DNA of 64,000 nt from Gonocerus acuteangulatus. Its lineage: Eukaryota; Arthropoda; Insecta; Hemiptera; Coreidae. Positions within the stretch are counted from its first letter, which is position 1. Each line of letters begins with the position of its first letter. Under the pieces are notes generated by a model. That model was not told the DNA's origin. It searched no databases and saw nothing but the letters and a program-made list of their open reading frames with translations. The DNA is taken from the NCBI GenBank assembly GCA_946811695.1, contig OX328124.1:34308203-34372202 (forward strand), written 5' to 3'. Of this stretch, positions 22,245-32,705 are shown piece after piece. The position numbers and the translations under genes are program-made.

Positions 22245-23805
22245 CTGTTCGCTCTCTAGGTCGAAGACGAATGGTCCGATTTTGATGAAATTTGGTACAA
22301 AAATCCGTCGTCCAATTAGAAAGGTCAAGTTCGTTAACCAGCGAAATCCGCCTACCGGAAGATGGCGTTTGGGGCGAAATTCGCGCAAAAAAATCGTAAC
22401 GCTTACGTTTTTGAGTTCATAAGCTTCTAAGTACTCGTTTTATATGATTCCTGGGCTAGGAAAACGAATGAAACCATTTTCAAGGCGATAGCTTTAACCG
22501 TTTTCGAGAAAATTGGAAAAATATTTTTTGAATACCGTTTTTGGTTTGGGTACTTAGAATCATGGGATTCAGTTGAAACATTTTCTGCATGTTCTACTTT
22601 CATCAAAACTAATATGTTGAAATTTTGGTTACGTTTGGAGTTAAGGAAGGGTTAGAATAAAATATTTTACTAACAGACATAAAAAGTTTTAGTAACTTTG
22701 TATACTTTCCTTAATATCTCGAAAAAGGTTGAGAATCTTGGTAATCGAAAGAATACCATTAGAAAGCTTATTAAATGCTCTAAAAAAAAGGTTCTAATGA
22801 AAATTTTGATTAGGCGATGTCAATCGGAGAAATAAGAGCTTAAAACTTTAAAGTAATTGATTTCGCTTATTCGAACTGTTCTTTTTGTCTGTTTTTTATT
22901 CCTTGTTATTTTTTAATTGCTTATTGTTGGATAATGTATTTGAAAATAAAACAGGTTAAGAAAAATAAGAAAAACAATTTAATGTTAGAGATATGGATTT
23001 CCAAGATATATAGCTTTTCAACTGCCTAGCGTCCTTCCTAGGGAGGGTTCTTTGTCTTTGATTTTGGTACTTAGAATTATGGGATACAGTTGAAACATTT
23101 TCTGCATGTTCGAGTTTCATCAACACTTATATGTTGAAATTTTTGTTGGGTTTAGAGTAAAGGAAGGGTTAGAATAAAATATTTTATTAACAGACAAAAA
23201 ATGTTTTTATAACTTTGTATAATTTCGTTAGTATCTCGAAAACCGTTGGGTGCTTAGTGTTTGTGAAGCGGAAGATTACCATTCGGAAGCTTACTAAATG
23301 CTCTACAAAAAAGGTTCTGAAGAAAGTTTTAATTAGGCGATGTCAATCGGAGAAAAAAGTGCTTAAAGCTTTAAATTAATTGATTTCGTTTATTCCAATG
23401 GTTCTTTTTGTCTGTTTTATTTCTTGTTATTTTTTAATTGCTTATAGTTGGATAATGTATTTGACAATAAAACTGGTTAAGTAAAATAACAAAAACAATT
23501 TATTGTTAGAAATATAGATTTCCAAGATTCCAAGACCTTGTCACTAGCGGGTCTGTTTCTACTGTAGCCGACCCTTCCAGGTAAGATTGTAAATCATGAC
23601 CTTTCAAGATTTTACTACTCACAAGAATTGCGTTAGTGACCTTAAGGGTTGACACGCCATTATAATAATTAATTTAAAAAAAAAGACTGGTGGAAACAAA
23701 ATAATAACTGCTTCTATTTTAATCTTTTCAAATTAGACAAGGGATATGAACGGAACCGCGCTAAGATGATGCAGTCCTGCGAGACGGACTTTTTGTAATG
23801 TTAAA
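22030..23805 (+). repeat. R-A repeat family, long copy
   Basis: It begins TTAGCGCGGTTCC followed by a GGTTCCTCCCTC/GAGGG hairpin, then a 100-bp block, then about 90 bp of (TA)n (22150-22240). After TTTGTCTGTTCGCTCTC come long non-coding units: TCTCGAAAA-CGTTG, GGCGATGTCAATCGGAG (22816 and 23336) and GGAAGGGTTAGAATAAAAT. It ends GGAACCGCGCTAA plus a GCAGTCCTGCGAG hairpin. The ends therefore share the 13-bp inverted TTAGCGCGGTTCC. An inverted long copy lies at 34850-37390. No protein is encoded. Confidence 0.85.
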
Positions 23806-23939
23806 AACATCCGTACGTATATTTTCAGCGTCATCTCTTTTTTGTTTACTTCTCCAGTCTCACAGTGGTGAATCATTCTGATTTCGGTATGATTTTTGGT
23901 TTATTTTTTTTTGTGCTGAGTCGAACTACTAATTTGAAA

Positions 23940-24124
23940 ATTTGAAATTTGAACATGCACAAAATGTTTCACCTGAATCCCATGATACTAAGTACCCAAA
24001 AAAAAAACTTTATTTTTGTTTTGTTTTTTATAACAACTATTTTTCCAATTTTCTCGGAAACAGTTACAGATAACGTCTTAAAAATGGTTTCATTCATTCG
24101 TTTTCCTACACGAAGAAACCTATA
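23940..24124 (-). repeat. R-A internal fragment joined to R-B
   Basis: Inverted R-A internal sequence (TTTCACCTGAATCCCATGA, then CCAATTTTCTCGGAAACAG). It abuts the R-B hairpin end at 24125 directly, so two R modules meet without unique sequence between them. Confidence 0.7.
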
Positions 24125-25026
24125 AAAGTCCGTCACGCAGGAGCTGCATCACTAAGCACTTTCCTCAGAATTTGGGTAGTGTAGACTGCTTTCCAGAACA
24201 ATTTGCTTAAAATATCCTACATAAATAAAATAAAAACGTGAATAGTTCTCATTTTGTAATGAGTAACTGATCAATTATTAATTTGCATCCAGAGTTATGT
24301 TTACACATGGTACCTACTACACTACGTAATAAATACAAAAATCCTCATATTATCGTATTTTGATCTAACACAGGAACAGGATACAGTCACTCTAGTGGTA
24401 GAAAGCGCTCCTTGCGGCGGCTTTGTGAACCTACGTCTGCCGGCTTTTCTATTCAAATATATTACAAATTAAACCCCCGCTTTCCGATTGACCGATTCAG
24501 CTCATTTTTACAACACTTCTTTCTCATGAGTTACCCACGACGTATACAGCGTTTCGTTACAATACAGCAGAAATTACGACCGGTATGAGTATATTAGGAA
24601 TTTGGGTCCGGAGTAAACCCCCCCTTCTAATGAACCGATTTAGTTTCTTTTTACAACACATATTTACCTGTAGATTACCACTACGAATACCGAGTTTCGT
24701 CGAAATATACCAAAAATCACGGCTGGTAGTGGCGAATTGGTATTGTGGGTCCGGAGTAAACCCCCCCTTCTAATGAACCGATTTAGTTCATTTTTATATC
24801 TCATTTTTCTCTCTATATTAACACTACGAATACCAAGTTTCGTTGAAATATAACAAATATTACGGCTGACATAGTCAAATAAGTGTTTTGGGTTCGGGAT
24901 AAACCCCCCCTTCCGGTGGACCGACTTTGGTGGTTAACGAACTCGTTCAATCGTTTGCTAATTGAATGCTATATACCAAGTTTCGTGACGAAAAAACAAA
25001 AACTCTGGCCGCTATCGTGTTAACAG

Positions 25027-25027
<1 letters not shown>
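24125..25027 (-). repeat. R-B repeat family, copy 2
   Basis: Inverted relative to copy 1. From the hairpin CGCAGGAGCTGC at 24135 it runs through the GGTACC-containing segment and the GGGTCCGGAGTAAACCCCC units to CGTGTTAACAGA at 25027, where a TA tract starts. Content and order match 2602-3645. Confidence 0.85.
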
Positions 25028-25029
<2 letters not shown>

Positions 25030-25119
<90 letters not shown>

Positions 25120-25125
25120 TATATA
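25030..25125. repeat. (TA)n microsatellite
   Basis: TA run of about 95 bp with one GCAT and one GATA interruption. It separates R-B from an R-C arm. Confidence 0.95.
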
Positions 25126-25432
25126 TAAATTTTAACGGGGGTCATTTTCGGTGTCTACTTGGTAGGATCGATAAAGATTTGAAGAAATTTTTCAAAAATT
25201 CCGTCATGAGTCCAACCTCAATAGCTACTTTCCTTCGGAGGAAAGTGCTAAAACAAGTACTTGCAAGCATATGCTGTGACCATAACGATTTTTTCGCTCC
25301 AAAGACCATGTTCCGGAGGACGGATTCTACTGGTTAACGAACTTTACCTTTCAAATTAGGCGAAAGATTTTTGCGCCAAATTTCATCAAAATCGGACCAT
25401 TTTTGAGCCATAGAGAGAGCAAACAGACAAAA

Positions 25433-25499
<67 letters not shown>

Positions 25500-25632
25500 A
25501 TTTTGAACCACCGTTATTTTCGTTCTCTTGGGGTTCTGAAACTTAAAATGTTTTAGTCGGCACTTCCGGATTGCCTCATGATGTCAACGTTATAAGCGGG
25601 GTTCCTCCCTATAGAGGGAGGGAGGAACCTCG

Positions 25633-25717
<85 letters not shown>

Positions 25718-25775
25718 AATTTTAACCACCGTTATTTTCGTTCTCTAGGGGTTCTGAAACTAAAAATATTCATGT
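25126..25775. repeat. R-C and R-A mosaic with two (TA)n tracts
   Basis: 25126-25262 is an R-C arm ending in the hairpin CTTTCCTTCGGAGGAAAG. 25290-25445 is R-A (GTTAACGAACTTTACC, CCAAATTTCATCAAAATCGG). A TA tract at 25448-25487 leads into the R-A 100-bp block and its hairpin (GGTTCCTCCCTATAGAGGG, 25600-25635). A second TA tract (25635-25715) is followed by a second copy of the 100-bp block start. Several elements are joined at TA tracts. Confidence 0.75.
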
Positions 25776-26988
25776 CAAAATTAAATATTTAATTTGTATG
25801 TAAATAATATTTAATTTCTTTTTGCAACACCTTTGACTTTTGGATCTTTTTCCTTGTGTTTTCATTTCCAACATGCAATATCAAATACCCCTTTCCAAAT
25901 TCATTTCAGGATGAAAATTAAACCCATAAACTTCATTTACTTTGTCAATATTAGTAATAATATATTTTTTTTATTCCACCTTTTTCATTTTTTAAGAATA
26001 TATTTTTACAATCATTACATTCTTCGCAGCCATTATATCAGTTTTTTGTTTTGTTTTTTTGCATACTTTCCTCAGTTAGAAAGTTTCAATACCTTACTTT
26101 TCTTTCTTTGTAACATTTGTGGTCAACATTAAGTCTCTTTTTTGGTCAAGTCTAACACACAACATATATGGTTATTGATTGGATACTTTCAATAAATCTG
26201 ACAGGAAGCTAAGGCTTACCATAATTTCACATGGGAGTTCGAAATCCGTCTGGCGGGATGGGATATTTTTAGCGCGTTGGTATATTTTTGGCGGGAGAGT
26301 GTATTCAGCAAACAATTAGGTCGTTTGCAAAACTGACGGAACTCATTGAGAGGTTGTCATCTGCAGCGACAGCCGGGAGTGGCATGTGCCCACCAATGGC
26401 TAATAATCCATACAAGCCATAATTATCCTATCCAATCTCTCATCAATAGCTCTTATCCACCAATCACCGCCTCTCGTTTAGAATAAGTAATACTATCCAA
26501 CCAATAAAATGATTACAGGTGCTAAGTTTATATGCAAATTTATATTAACTCCTCTCGGCTGGTCAAGTGAAGGACATACCGAAGAAATGAAGCTATCGTG
26601 GTTGAAATCATGATGAAATGGTTAAACCTCTTGTTCAAATCTGCATACATCGTATCAACGAGGCTTCATAAATCTTAGAAGTTTAGGCAAGAAAAAAAAT
26701 AGCCTTGGGTACCATGATGCAAATGTTGTGGGAGCAACGTTGAGAAACCAAAGCATGTTAGACTTAAATGTGGAGCACTTGAAAAAAGATGATTCCAACA
26801 TATCAGAAGCCTCAATGAAGACGAAATGAGGTCAGACACTACTTGAAGTTTATCTGGAGTTTAAAGTAAGGTTAAACATGTTAGGGCTCGGACAATAGTG
26901 TTAAAGGCCGAGTTGCAACCCGTGATGCGGAGGGTATGAGTCAGTAATAAATTTAATCTGCAAGGCAACGCAAACACCCTTGTTATAA

Positions 26989-26989
<1 letters not shown>
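25776..26989. other. No recognisable gene
   Basis: T-rich, then mixed sequence. A 99-codon T-rich frame at 25833-26132 looks like composition rather than a gene. 26220-26600 is less AT-rich (GGCGGGATGGGATA, GGCGGGAGAGTG) but has no feature I can name. Confidence 0.45.
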
Positions 26990-27032
<43 letters not shown>

Positions 27033-27594
27033 TATACACCAGTGTTGGGCAAAAATTATTCAGAATAATGAATTAATGTATTATTTTATTCACGAATGAA
27101 GAATAATTACTTTTATTCATTATTCTGTGAATGAAATTTATATTTTATTTACAAATTATTCGAATAATCAATCAGAATAATCATATTTTATTGAATTGAG
27201 AAGATATGGTCAACCGTTCGGAAGTAGGAAGCGTTGATCGTCGGGGTATCGGTCAGTGTTCTTATTCAATAAAACACATTTTATTTGCTAAAATGTATAT
27301 TTATTGCCACCAACGTTTCGGCTTGCTATACTAGCCATCTTCAGGGCTGTAAAAACATATATGGTATAACAATGGTAAGGACAAAAAAAAAAGGCTAGAA
27401 ACATTAACATAAATATGAGTACCTAAATGCTTGAAAATATAAATATAAATATATATATGTATATATATATAGTATATAATAGCAATATAAATAAATATAC
27501 ATGTATATGGTATCCAAGAGAATACAGTACAAGTGTCATAGTAACATACCTATTGAGAAGATTGAGAACTGTCCCGTTTCAAGAAGAGAACATT

Positions 27595-27870
27595 TCTGAA
27601 GACTGGAAGGATGGGGCAGGGCTAGACAGGAGAGGATTGGGGGGAGGGGGTGGAGAGAAGTGGAGCTGGGAGTAAGGACGGAGGGTAAAGACCGCGGTAA
27701 AGATAAAGGACTTGCCGATGGATATTGCACGTACAGGGAAGGATTGGGCCAGGGCTAGACAGGAGAGGATGGGGGTGAGGGGGTGGGGAGAAGTCGACCT
27801 GGGAGTAAGGACAGAGGGACGGCGGTAAAGATAAAGGACTTACCGATGGGTATTGCAGGTACAGGGAAGG
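27595..27870. repeat. 131-bp tandem repeat in Penelope 3' region
   Basis: GAAGGAT-GGGCAGGGCTAGACAGGAG recurs twice about 131 bp apart, with GTAAAGATAAAGGACTT in each. The same pair is present in the duplicated unit at about 28815-29080. Confidence 0.85.
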
Positions 27871-27915
27871 ATCAGACGGTGTGTGGGAATAGGGCAACGA
27901 ACCGGGTGGGATTAC

Positions 27916-28132
27916 CTAACGGGAGGTTTTGAGGATATGGAAAATGTTGGAATAGGTTGAGGAGATGACTTCTTTGTAAATTTTGTCATTGACGGGATTG
28001 TTTTCTAGATGGATATATATGGATTCAGAAAGGAGACGCTTCTCAAGGTTGGGTTCAGTGGAGAGGATGGAGAAGTTTTGGAAATCAAATTTATGTCCGT
28101 CCGTGATAGCGTGTCTAGAAAGTGCGGTTTTA

Positions 28133-28136
<4 letters not shown>
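27916..28136 (-). pseudogene. Penelope GIY-YIG endonuclease C-terminus, unit 1
   Basis: Minus-strand frame with [31 protein letters not shown] and IHLENNPVN, ending at a stop at 27916. The spacing H-x-GH-F-F followed by E-(x)n-R-x2-ES is that of the C-terminal half of the GIY-YIG nuclease of Penelope-like elements, which nicks target DNA. The N-terminal GIY-YIG motif and the reverse transcriptase are missing. The frame runs into a (TA)n tract that reads as an Ile-Tyr repeat. Confidence 0.8.
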
Positions 28137-28196
<60 letters not shown>

Positions 28197-28629
28197 ACAC
28201 CAGTGTTGGGCAAAAATTATTCAGAATAATGAATTAATGTATTATTTTATTCACGAATGAAGAATAATTACTTTTATTCATTATTCTGTGAATGAAATTT
28301 ATATTTTATTTACAAATTATTCGAATAATCAATCAGAATAATCATATTTTATTGAATTGAGAAGATATGGTCGACCGTTCGGAAGTAGGAAGCGTTGATC
28401 GTCGGGGTTTCGGTTAGTGTTCTTATTCAATAAAACACATTTTATTTGCTAAAATGTATATTTATTGCCGCCAACGTTTCGGCTTGCTATACAAGCCATC
28501 TTCAGGGCTGCAAAAACATATATGGTATAACAATGGTAAGGACCAAAAAAAAAGGCTAGAAACATTAACATAAATATGAGTACCTATATGCTTGAAAATA
28601 TAAATATAAATATATATATGTATATATAT

Positions 28630-28636
28630 ATATAAG

Positions 28637-28682
<46 letters not shown>
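28630..28682. repeat. (TA)n microsatellite
   Basis: TA run in the second unit. The first unit has only a short counterpart near 27455-27475, so the tract expanded after duplication. Confidence 0.9.
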
Positions 28683-28683
<1 letters not shown>

Positions 28684-29124
28684 TATAATAGCAATATAAA
28701 ATAAATATACATGTATATGGTATCCAAGAGAATACAGTACAAGTGTCATAGTAACATACCTATTGAGAAGATTGAGAACTGTCCCGTTTCAAGAAGAGAA
28801 CATTTCTGAAGACTGGAAGGATGGGGCAGGGCTAGACAGGAGAGGATGGGGGGAGGGGGTGGAGAAAAGTGGAGCTGGGAGTAAGGACGGAGGGTAAAGA
28901 CCGCGCTAAAGATAAAGGACTTGCCGATGGATATTGCAGGTACAGGGAAGGATTGGGCCAGGGCTAGACAGGAGAGAATGGGGGTGAGGGGGTGGGGAGA
29001 AGTCGACCTGGGAGTAAGGACAGAGGGACGGCGGTAAAGATAAAGGACTTACCGATGGGTATTGCAGGTACAGGGAAGGATCAGACGGTGTGTGGGAATA
29101 GGGCAACGAACCGGGTGGGATTAC

Positions 29125-29336
29125 CTAACGGGAGGTTTTGAGGATATGGAAAATGTTGGAATAGGTTGAGGAGATGACTTCTTTGTAAATTTTGTCATTG
29201 ACGGGATTGTTTTCTAGATGGATATATATGGATTCAGAAAGGAGACGGTTCTCAAGGTTGGGTTCAGTGGAGAGGATGGAGAAGTTTTGGAAATCAAATT
29301 TATGTCCGTCCGTGATAGCGTGTCTAGAAAGTGCGG

Positions 29337-29342
<6 letters not shown>
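29125..29342 (-). pseudogene. Penelope GIY-YIG endonuclease C-terminus, unit 2
   Basis: Nearly identical to the unit at 27916-28136, with one clear change ([10 protein letters not shown] in place of NLEKRLLSES). It ends at the same relative stop and runs upstream into a (TA)n tract. The near identity points to a recent tandem duplication rather than two insertions. Confidence 0.8.
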
Positions 29343-29410
<68 letters not shown>

Positions 29411-29525
29411 CATATATATATATTTATATTTATATTTTCAAGCATATAGGTACTCATATTTATGTTAATGTTTCTAGTCTTTTTTTTGTCCTTACCATTG
29501 TTATACCATATATGTTTTTACAGCC

Positions 29526-29560
29526 CTGAAGATGGCTTGTATAGCAAGCCGAAACGTTGG
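29526..29560 (+). ncRNA. Hammerhead-ribozyme-like core
   Basis: CTGAAGA (29526-29532), hairpin GGCTTG-TATAG-CAAGCC, then GAAAC (29551-29555). CTGANGA and GAAA around a stem II hairpin are the conserved hammerhead core, and Penelope-like elements are known to carry hammerheads near their ends. Minus-strand copies are at 28468-28508, 27305-27345 and in the left arm at 9843. A further copy is in the right arm at about 10090-10130 (+). Stem III and the cleavage site were not resolved by eye, so activity is unproven. Confidence 0.55.
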
Positions 29561-29695
29561 CGGCAATAAATATACATTTTAGCAAATAAAATGTGTTTTA
29601 TTGAATAAGAACACTGACCGAAACCCCGACGATCAACGCTTCATATTTTATTTAATAATGAAAGATTTATTATGAAGTAGATAGCCGGAAATATG

Positions 29696-29696
<1 letters not shown>

Positions 29697-29766
<70 letters not shown>
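29697..29766. repeat. (TA)n microsatellite
   Basis: TA run of about 70 bp inside the right half of the split MITE. The intact MITE at 31084 has only a short TATATATATA at the same place. Confidence 0.95.
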
Positions 29767-29769
<3 letters not shown>

Positions 29770-29944
29770 TGAGGTGGATTTTTTCATTAAACTAACTGGA
29801 CAAAAGAATAACGAATAATTTTGTGAATAATTCATGGTGTACCGTGTGAATAAGATTATTTAGTGAATTATTCATCATTCACTAAAAATTTATTTGAATG
29901 ATCATTCTAATAATAATTTATTCGAATAATGCCCAACACTGATA

Positions 29945-31075
29945 CACACACACGTGGGAGACCATAACCACCCGTCCGCCCCTTAAAAAGTTATGTTGTT
30001 TTGTTTTTTCAAAACCTTATGTAGTATTAAGAGGTTAATGGGGTATGGTCTAATTATTGGCCGAAAAATAAAATACTGTCTAGTACCGGCAGGGGGCTAT
30101 TCATAGATGAAATTGTGTATTGAAATAGAGTATGCCCAATTTTTCACAGATTCAAATTTTATGTTGAAATATACTAAACTGTTAGTTGAAAATGTTTTGA
30201 TAAAATTTAATTTTAGGCCACTCTTTAATTTTTAATTGGCTAATTATTTCCTTTAGTCGTTCCATAATTTAGATAATTAGATAAAAATAACTAATAATAA
30301 TGAAATCAACAGAGAGTTGAGATATTTGCTCATAAAAAAATACATTCCTGTGAACAGACGAAATTACACCATTTGTTCCGTTTGTTTTTGAATTCCTAAC
30401 GTTTTTGTTGTTTTTCTTTTACAATTAGTGGCACCAAAAGGAGGTACTGTTCTTGTTGAATTGAGGAGGAACTCGCAGATAGGTTTCTTTATAGTCCCAC
30501 TCGAAATTCCGTTAGAGGAAGCAGAAGTGTTTCGAACAAGGCCAAAGTTGGAGATACTGGGAGCTGATACGATATCAAACCGATGATATGAAGGGAGAAG
30601 TTGTGAGGCTTTCTGAATCATTTTTCTGATGACGATGACATCAAAACTCGGTTAGCCATTAAAGATTTGTGACCGTTACAGATTTATACAACTCGCAGGA
30701 GCTGCGTCATCATAGCGAGTTTCCGTTCTTATGCCTGTTTTTTTTTTTTTTTTTGGTAAGCTTGGAATACAAATATTTAATACTTTGCTCTGATATTTCG
30801 CGTAAATTGTAAACACATTAAACACGAGCCACAACTCACAGGAACCTGGCAGTACCCAACTCTAAGCAGAAATTACTCGTTTCGCTGGAATTTCGCTTAT
30901 TCTAAGAGCAACCTTTATTACAAACTACAACTAATACAAATAGGCCTATCATTACTTATAGTGCTTCACTAAACAAATTTTAATTAACAAAAAAAATAAA
31001 AACTAGCAAACAGAATACGACTTCCCTTTGTAAACTTCCACTCCAATGAAATCTTCCAGAATAGACGCCAATATG
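29945..31075. other. No confirmed gene; one exon-like stretch
   Basis: Mostly AT-rich. 30425-30585 (+) is open for about 51 codons in one frame (VAPKGGTVLVELRR, then FFIVPLEIPLEEAEVF) after a TTTTACAATTAG that could be an acceptor, and is also open on the minus strand. I recognise no family. A degraded R-type hairpin (CTCGCAGGAGCTGCGTCATC) sits at 30692-30712. Confidence 0.35.
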
Positions 31076-31083
31076 TACAGAAC

Positions 31084-31530
31084 CAGTGTTGGGCAAGAAT
31101 TATTCAGAATGATGAATAATGATTAATTAATAAATGTATTATTTCATTCATGAATGAAGAATAATTACTTTTATTCATTATTCGTTATTCTGTGAATGAA
31201 GTTTATGTTTTATTCACAAATTATTCGAATGATCATTCAGAATAAACATGTTTTAGTGAATAACGATAGATTTATTATAATTTTGGCAGCCATAAATACG
31301 TATATATATATGTGTTTGAGTAGGATTATTCAGTAGACCAACTAGAAATAAATAATAACGAATGATGAATAATGAATGAGGAATAACGAATAATGAATAA
31401 CGAATAATTCTGGGAATAATTCATGATGTACCGTGTGAATAAGATAATTCAGTGAATTATTCATCATTCACTAAAAATTTATTCGAATGATCATTCGAAT
31501 AATAATTTATTTGAATAATGCCCAACACTG
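31084..31530. mobile_element. Intact hAT-type MITE (447 bp)
   Basis: Ends CAGTGTTGGGCAAGAATTATT and ATAATGCCCAACACTG, flanked by the perfect 8-bp duplication TACAGAAC (31076-31083 and 31531-31538). The interior is built from repeated GAATAATGAATAA-like words and a short TA tract. It is non-coding and non-autonomous. Confidence 0.95.
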
Positions 31531-31713
31531 TACAGAACATCCAAGTTGTGGAAATTACTCACGCGGCTTCTTCAACGTCCGCTTGGAAAGCTCTATAACG
31601 AAAAATCAAAAAAACGTTTTCATTTTAGATATCTTGTTTTACTGGAAAATTCATTTTGCTGTTAAAATCAATAACAGCAAACAGTAAAAAGCTGAAGAAA
31701 ACAAAATCATAAA

Positions 31714-31897
31714 GCCAACGCCATAGGCACGTTGAATGCACCGGTTCCCGTTGATCACCGAAGTTAAGCAACGTCGGGCGTGGTCAGTACCTGAATGGGT
31801 GACCGACCACGTGCTGTTGGCATTATAAGTTGGTGGCAACTTGTAGATAGACCGGCATTAATATCCCAATTGTTCATACGCCGTTTAAAAACAAACA
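31714..31897 (+). mobile_element. 5S rRNA-derived SINE
   Basis: The best copy of the family. The head runs from GCCAACGCCATAGGCACG through CCGAAGTTAAGCAACG and TGGGTGACC to CTGTTGGCATTATAA, so the terminal GCCAAC/GTTGGC stem of 5S rRNA is kept. The tail includes GGCATTAATATCCC and ATACGCCGTTTAAAAAC. Internal promoter boxes of 5S rRNA should allow Pol III transcription. Base changes and a missing T in the opening helix argue against a working 5S gene. Confidence 0.9.
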
Positions 31898-32353
31898 TAG
31901 AACCGTTCACAGCAACGAAATCAGCAATAAACGTTTTTTCGAAATTAACGTCTGTATAGCAGGTTCACTTTTTCAAAGGTTGAAAATGTAAATATACGTC
32001 AGAATTCATCAGCGACCAATTTCGATAGCTGATGGTATTATAATTCAAATTATAGTTTTATTCTGTATGACAGTGTATACTGAAAAGAAAATACAGGAAT
32101 AAATTAAATTCTAACCCATAGTTTTTTGCGTGTACGAAAGAAGGGAAGTGTTATCATCTCATAGTTTTGGGCTGCTCGGAGATAGGGACATCCGTGTTTA
32201 GCTGTTCAGAAGTCAGTCAGTATCTGTTTTCAAGTCAACCAAAACAGTCTCAAGAGAATGCCGTAATATAGATGAAGAAACGTAAGGAATCTTACTCCTT
32301 CATATACTAAAGGTAATTCCAATATTATGAGTAGTTTTCTTATTTAGATTTTT

Positions 32354-32522
32354 GGAGGCCCGGTGGCAGTGAGTGTTAAGGCGTTAGCACTTAAAAGTCC
32401 GTTCCAAGGGTCGTGGGTTCGACAGGGCATCAGTCTTATCATTGCAAGAAAAGGGCGGTAACCTATAGATAACCCGTCCTAAAATTCTTAGTTAATAATA
32501 ATGGAAGTTAAAACTTAAATCT
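32354..32522 (+). mobile_element. tRNA-derived SINE
   Basis: Head GGAGGCCCGGTGGCAGTGAG with GTTAAGGCGTTAGC (A-box-like) and GGTCGTGGGTTCGA (B-box-like). It is followed by AGAAAAGGGCGGTAACCTAT and a tail with TAATGGAAGTTAAAACTTAAAT. It is the same family as 48523-48735. Confidence 0.8.
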
Positions 32523-32705
32523 TATTTAGAAAAATTGAATTCGCAATATGGATTTTAAATTCAAATTTAGAATTTTAGGAGTAAATTATTCATAACTTAG
32601 TAACCACAGAATATTCCAAAATTGATTTATCGTTTATTATTTTTTTTTTTTTTTTTTTGTTTTACGGCGTATCAACCATGGCTAATAAAAGCTTATAATG
32701 CCAAC

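Larger units (their letters stand above)
27197..29641 (-). mobile_element. Penelope-like element, truncated and tandemly duplicated
   Basis: Flanked by CATATTTTATTGAAT (27182-27196) and CATATTTTATTTAAT (29642-29656). Minus-strand units contain a GIY-YIG C-terminus (27916-28136 and 29125-29342), a G/A-rich segment with 131-bp tandem repeats, and a hammerhead-like end (near 27305-27345 and 28468-28508). A further hammerhead-like end at 29526-29555 is inverted (plus strand). The part after 28201 duplicates the first 1161 bp, including host MITE sequence. No reverse transcriptase is present. The TA tracts replace the upstream coding sequence. Confidence 0.85.
27040..29941. mobile_element. hAT-type MITE (CAGTGTTGGGC ends) split by a Penelope element
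   Basis: Left part CAGTGTTGGGCAAAAATTATT at 27040, right end ATAATGCCCAACACTG at 29941. The intact relative at 31084-31530 shows that the two parts belong together. The interior between 27197 and 29641 is a Penelope-like insertion. The left part is also present a second time at 28201 because of a tandem duplication. The flanking octamers are in a TACACA microsatellite and do not give a clean duplication. Confidence 0.85.

Noticed and set aside
22018..22422. 134-aa and 126-aa frames in R-A
   Set aside because: They cross the hairpin and TA tract, and equivalent frames are not kept open in the other R-A copies.
27916..29457. Proteins with long Ile-Tyr repeats
   Set aside because: They are translations of (TA)n tracts. 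Only the GIY-YIG parts next to them are real coding remnants.
31714..31830. A functional 5S rRNA gene
   Set aside because: The terminal stem is kept but internal changes and the attached SINE tail, repeated at two other loci, mark it as a 5S-derived SINE.
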